From positions 1-9,308 of the forward strand of contig WOYN01000104.1 of the NCBI GenBank assembly GCA_011620825.1: a stretch of DNA of 9,308 bases, read 5' to 3'. A program made the translations under genes and the position numbers. This document shows positions 6,813 to 9,308 of the stretch, in pieces; the first letter of the stretch is position 1; each line of letters begins with the position of its first letter. This stretch comes from Candidatus Methanomethylophilaceae archaeon. Lineage in GTDB: Archaea > Thermoplasmatota > Thermoplasmata > Methanomassiliicoccales > Methanomethylophilaceae. The notes under the pieces are model-generated. The model was not told where the DNA came from. It ran no database searches and worked only from the letters and a program-made list of their open reading frames with translations.

Positions 6813-6819
6813 CGTTCAA

Positions 6820-8112
6820 ATGAGCTATTCAGAATCATTATCCAGACTCCTGGCATCTGTAGATGCGTCGGAGGGTTGCAGGCTTGTCGTCACCTCGAAA
6901 GGCCGTACATACACGGGCACAATGATGCCCCATCACGACTTCAGCGCTCCGGACATACTCGTGCTGAAACTAAAGAGCGGATATAACGTCGGCATCAGAA
7001 TGTACCAGGACTCCGCGGTCCAGGTAGTGGAGAGGCCGTCCGGGAAGAAGATTGGCCTTGCCGCGAACGAGCCGAAGAAGGGACTGAAGAAGCTCGTTCT
7101 CATAGGCACCGGCGGCACCATAGCCTCCTACGTCGACTACAGGACGGGGGCCGTTCAGCCTGCTCTTTCCACATCGGAGCTCGTCAACGCCATGCCGGAG
7201 CTCAGGGAAATAGCGAACATCGAGGCACGCGTGCTTTTCTCGATCTTCTCCGAAAATATGAACGTGGAACATTGGCAGAAGCTCGCCGAAGCAGTATCGG
7301 AGGCGATAAACGACGGAGCGGACGGCATAATCGTACCACACGGCACGGACACGATGGGGTACACCGCCGCGGCCCTATCGTTCATGCTGGGAGATGTGCC
7401 CAAGCCGGTCGTTCTCGTAGGGGCGCAGAGGTCATCGGACCGTCCCTCATCCGATGCCACGGGCAACATGATGGCAAGTGCCAGGTTCTGCGTGGACGGC
7501 AACAGGGCGGGAGTGTTCGTGATAATGCACGACACACAGAGCGACGACTCGTTTGCGGTACACCTCGGGACCCGCGTAAGAAAGATGCACACATCCAGAC
7601 GCGACGCGTTCCACAGCATCAACGCACCGGCCGCGGCGCATATCGATGCCGATGGAAAAATCGAGTTTTCGGGTCACGGGCGCGAAGTATCGGACGGAAC
7701 GGCGATCGCCAAGACGGGAATGGAAGGCAGATGCATCCTTTTGCAGTCATATCCGGGCATGGACCCGGATATTTTCACAGATATCATGGTCAGAAGCAGG
7801 GGAGTCGTGATCGCAGGCTCCGGTCTCGGTCACGTGAACGAGAACATGATCCCCGCGATAAAGAAGGCCAGCGACGCCGGGACGATAGTGGTCATGACCT
7901 CCCAGTGTCTGGGAGGCGCTACGAATCTGAACGTCTACAACACGGGAAGGGACATGCTTTCCGCCGGTGCGGTATCGGTGGGGGACATGCTGCCGGAAAC
8001 GGCATACGTCAAGCTCATGTGGGCCCTGGCGAACTCCGGCAGCAGGGAAGAGGCTGTCAGACTGATGAAAACATCCCTTGCGGGCGAGACAGGCGACAGG
8101 AGGTTGGCCTGA
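6820..8112 (+). CDS. gatD: Glutamyl-tRNA(Gln) amidotransferase subunit D
   Basis: Complete protein of 430 residues, the usual GatD length. GatD is the glutaminase half of the archaeal GatDE enzyme: it hydrolyses glutamine to ammonia, which passes to GatE for conversion of Glu-tRNA(Gln) to Gln-tRNA(Gln). Residues 1-75 form the GatD-specific N-terminal domain (LKLKSGYNVGIRM at 49-61), absent from true asparaginases. The rest is an L-asparaginase-type fold: LIGTGGTIASYVDYRTGAV with Thr100, VPHGTDTMGYTAAALSFML with Thr176/Asp177, GAQRSSDRPSSDATGN at 201-216, and VRKMHTSRRDAF with Lys255. Together Thr100, Thr176, Asp177 and Lys255 match the Thr-Thr-Asp-Lys tetrad of the family. The C-terminus has TSQCLGGATNLNVYNTGRD and MLPETAYVKLMWAL. 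It shares one base of its TGA stop with the gatE start, so the two subunits are expressed together. Confidence 0.97.
   Translation: MSYSESLSRLLASVDASEGCRLVVTSKGRTYTGTMMPHHDFSAPDILVLKLKSGYNVGIRMYQDSAVQVVERPSGKKIGLAANEPKKGLKKLVLIGTGGTIASYVDYRTGAVQPALSTSELVNAMPELREIANIEARVLFSIFSENMNVEHWQKLAEAVSEAINDGADGIIVPHGTDTMGYTAAALSFMLGDVPKPVVLVGAQRSSDRPSSDATGNMMASARFCVDGNRAGVFVIMHDTQSDDSFAVHLGTRVRKMHTSRRDAFHSINAPAAAHIDADGKIEFSGHGREVSDGTAIAKTGMEGRCILLQSYPGMDPDIFTDIMVRSRGVVIAGSGLGHVNENMIPAIKKASDAGTIVVMTSQCLGGATNLNVYNTGRDMLSAGAVSVGDMLPETAYVKLMWALANSGSREEAVRLMKTSLAGETGDRRLA
8098..8104 (+). promoter_or_regulatory. Strong ribosome binding site of gatE inside gatD
   Basis: AGGAGGT is an exact Shine-Dalgarno sequence 7 nt before the gatE ATG at 8112, embedded in the last codons of gatD. 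It is the best ribosome binding site in the window and fixes the gatE start. Confidence 0.8.
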
Positions 8113-9308
8113 TGGATTATGAAATGATGTGCGGCATAGAGATACACCAGCAGCTGGACACGAAGAAGCTGTTCTGCTCCTGCGACACCATACTCTGCGA
8201 TGAGGGGGTCGGCGCCCATTTCCGCAAACTGAGGCCGACAACGAGCGAGATGGGAGAGGTGGACCGTGCCGCACTGGCACAGTTCCAGAGGCATATGGGG
8301 TTCAGATACCAGTGCTGTCATGAGGCCTCATGTCTGGTAGACCTCGACGAGGAGCCGCCGCACGAGGTCAACGAGGAGGCGATGGAGGCGTCGCTTATGT
8401 TCTCGGCCATGCTCAACTCCGATATAACCGATGAGATCCACTTCATGAGGAAGATAGTGGTCGACGGATCGAACACTTCGGGTTTCCAGAGGACCGCGCT
8501 GGTGGCCACCGGCGGAGAAGTGGACGTCAACGGCAGGAAGATATCCATCCTTTCGGTCTGCCTGGAAGAGGATGCGGCCAGGAAGATAGATACGAGGGGC
8601 AATGAGGTCACATACAGGCTGGACCGCCTGGGATTCCCTCTCGTAGAGGTTGCAACGGGGCCCGATATGAGGACGCCGGAGGAGGTCATGGAGGTTGCTA
8701 TGCGCCTCGGTTCGCTTCTACGTGCCACAAAAAAAGTTAAGCGCGGCATCGGGACCATAAGGGAAGACCTGAATATATCAATCCCGGGCGGAGCGCGTAT
8801 AGAAATCAAAGGAGTGCAGGAGCTGAAGATGCTGCCCGACTTCGTGCGCAACGAGGTGAACAGGCAGAAAATGTTGCTTACGGTGAAGGACATCCTCATC
8901 GAAAGAGGCGTTAAACCCGTCTCCCCTGGAATAGTGGACGCGACGGACGTTTTCAGGGACTGCCCGTCGAAGATCGTGACCGGCGCGATAAAGGGAAAGG
9001 GATCGGTGCTCGCTGTAAAGCTGCCCGGGTTCGCAGGCGTCATGAACGGCGACTCAGGAAAACTCAGGCTGGGCTCCGAGATGGCGCAACGCGCCAGGAC
9101 CCACGGCGTCAAGGGGATATTCCACTCCGATGAACTGCCCAACTACGGCATCGAACAAGAGTTCGTCGATGCGCTGAAAGAATATCTGGGCATCTCGTCT
9201 GCAGATGATGCATTTGCCATATGCGCGGCACCGGAGGGAACAGCCAGGGAGGCGCTCATCGCCGCAACCGAACGTTCCAACGAGGCGCTTGAGGGGATAC
9301 CCGAAGAG
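8112..9308 (+). CDS. gatE: Glutamyl-tRNA(Gln) amidotransferase subunit E, 3'-truncated by window edge
   Basis: The frame from the ATG at 8112 stays open for 399 codons to the last base, so the C-terminal part is outside; the family is usually around 600 residues or a little more. GatE binds Glu-tRNA(Gln), activates the glutamate with ATP and amidates it with ammonia from GatD. Visible family blocks: CGIEIHQQLDTKKLFCSC (7-24), KLRPTTSEMGEVDRAAL (39-55), CLVDLDEEPPHEVNEEA (74-90), VVDGSNTSGFQRTALVATGG (116-135), SVCLEEDAARKI (148-159), YRLDRLGFPLVEVATGPDM (168-186) and RGIGTIREDLNISIPGGARI (211-230). Residues about 285-395 (IVTGAIKGKGSVLAVKLPGF, then GSEMAQRARTHGVKGIFHSDELP) are the GAD-type insert domain shared with bacterial AspRS, which separates GatE from GatB. 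The tail/YqeY-like domain lies beyond the edge. A 274-residue antisense frame (8318-9142) is a shadow of this gene. Confidence 0.97.
   Translation, partial: MDYEMMCGIEIHQQLDTKKLFCSCDTILCDEGVGAHFRKLRPTTSEMGEVDRAALAQFQRHMGFRYQCCHEASCLVDLDEEPPHEVNEEAMEASLMFSAMLNSDITDEIHFMRKIVVDGSNTSGFQRTALVATGGEVDVNGRKISILSVCLEEDAARKIDTRGNEVTYRLDRLGFPLVEVATGPDMRTPEEVMEVAMRLGSLLRATKKVKRGIGTIREDLNISIPGGARIEIKGVQELKMLPDFVRNEVNRQKMLLTVKDILIERGVKPVSPGIVDATDVFRDCPSKIVTGAIKGKGSVLAVKLPGFAGVMNGDSGKLRLGSEMAQRARTHGVKGIFHSDELPNYGIEQEFVDALKEYLGISSADDAFAICAAPEGTAREALIAATERSNEALEGIPEE

Noticed and set aside
6820..8112. Annotation of gatD as an L-asparaginase
   Set aside because: The catalytic fold is asparaginase-like, but the N-terminal GatD domain, the 430-residue length and the overlapping gatE identify the amidotransferase subunit.
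8318..9142. Minus-strand open frame of 274 codons
   Set aside because: It lies wholly antisense to gatE, whose conserved motifs run through the whole stretch. The translation is Ser/Thr/Pro-rich low-complexity sequence with no family motif.
1..9308. tRNA, rRNA, CRISPR array, insertion sequence, integrase or attachment site
   Set aside because: None was seen on reading both strands; nearly all of the window is accounted for by eight protein genes and two short intergenic regions. A weak or degenerate element could have been missed by eye.

Overview
The window looks like a piece of an archaeal chromosome, most likely a methanogen of the Thermoplasmata side (Methanomassiliicoccales-like). The firm part is the domain: it carries the archaea-specific GatD/GatE amidotransferase pair, a TRAX/translin-like protein and archaeal-type TruA and PurD. 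The methanogen reading rests on HypB (nickel insertion into [NiFe]-hydrogenase). The order-level guess rests on the style of the two surface proteins (beta-sandwich ectodomains, one C-terminal membrane anchor, an Asp-Ser-Asp-Ala stretch after the signal peptide). It is an inference from memory, not a search result.

Layout. (1) Positions 1-3334, plus strand: two membrane-anchored surface proteins, a large one cut by the left window edge and a small one with a signal peptide and a CARDB-like domain. They overlap by 4 bases (GTGA) and form one transcription unit. (2) Positions 3335-3364: a short convergent intergenic space with a GC-rich hairpin, a likely shared terminator. (3) Positions 3365-6730, minus strand: a tight operon read right to left as hypB, purD, truA and a TRAX/translin-like gene, with junctions of 10 nt, a 4-nt overlap and 24 nt. 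(4) Positions 6731-6819: an 89-nt divergent promoter region with an AT-rich inverted repeat and a CTAG palindrome. (5) Positions 6820-9308, plus strand: gatD followed by gatE, which shares one base with the gatD stop and runs off the right edge.

How the genes work together. GatD and GatE form the enzyme that converts Glu-tRNA(Gln) to Gln-tRNA(Gln), as needed in archaea without glutaminyl-tRNA synthetase. TruA modifies the tRNA anticodon arm, and the TRAX-like protein keeps all four carboxylates of the TRAX nuclease centre, so the two promoter-distal genes of the minus operon may both act on RNA. PurD is a purine biosynthesis step. HypB serves hydrogenase maturation. The surface-protein pair is a separate, accessory-looking unit of unknown function.

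No tRNA or rRNA gene, CRISPR array, insertion sequence or integrase was seen. Nearly all sequence is coding. I do not see a clearly new multi-gene system. The points most worth checking are the TRAX-like nuclease coupled to truA, the coupled surface-protein pair, and the compact divergent promoter.
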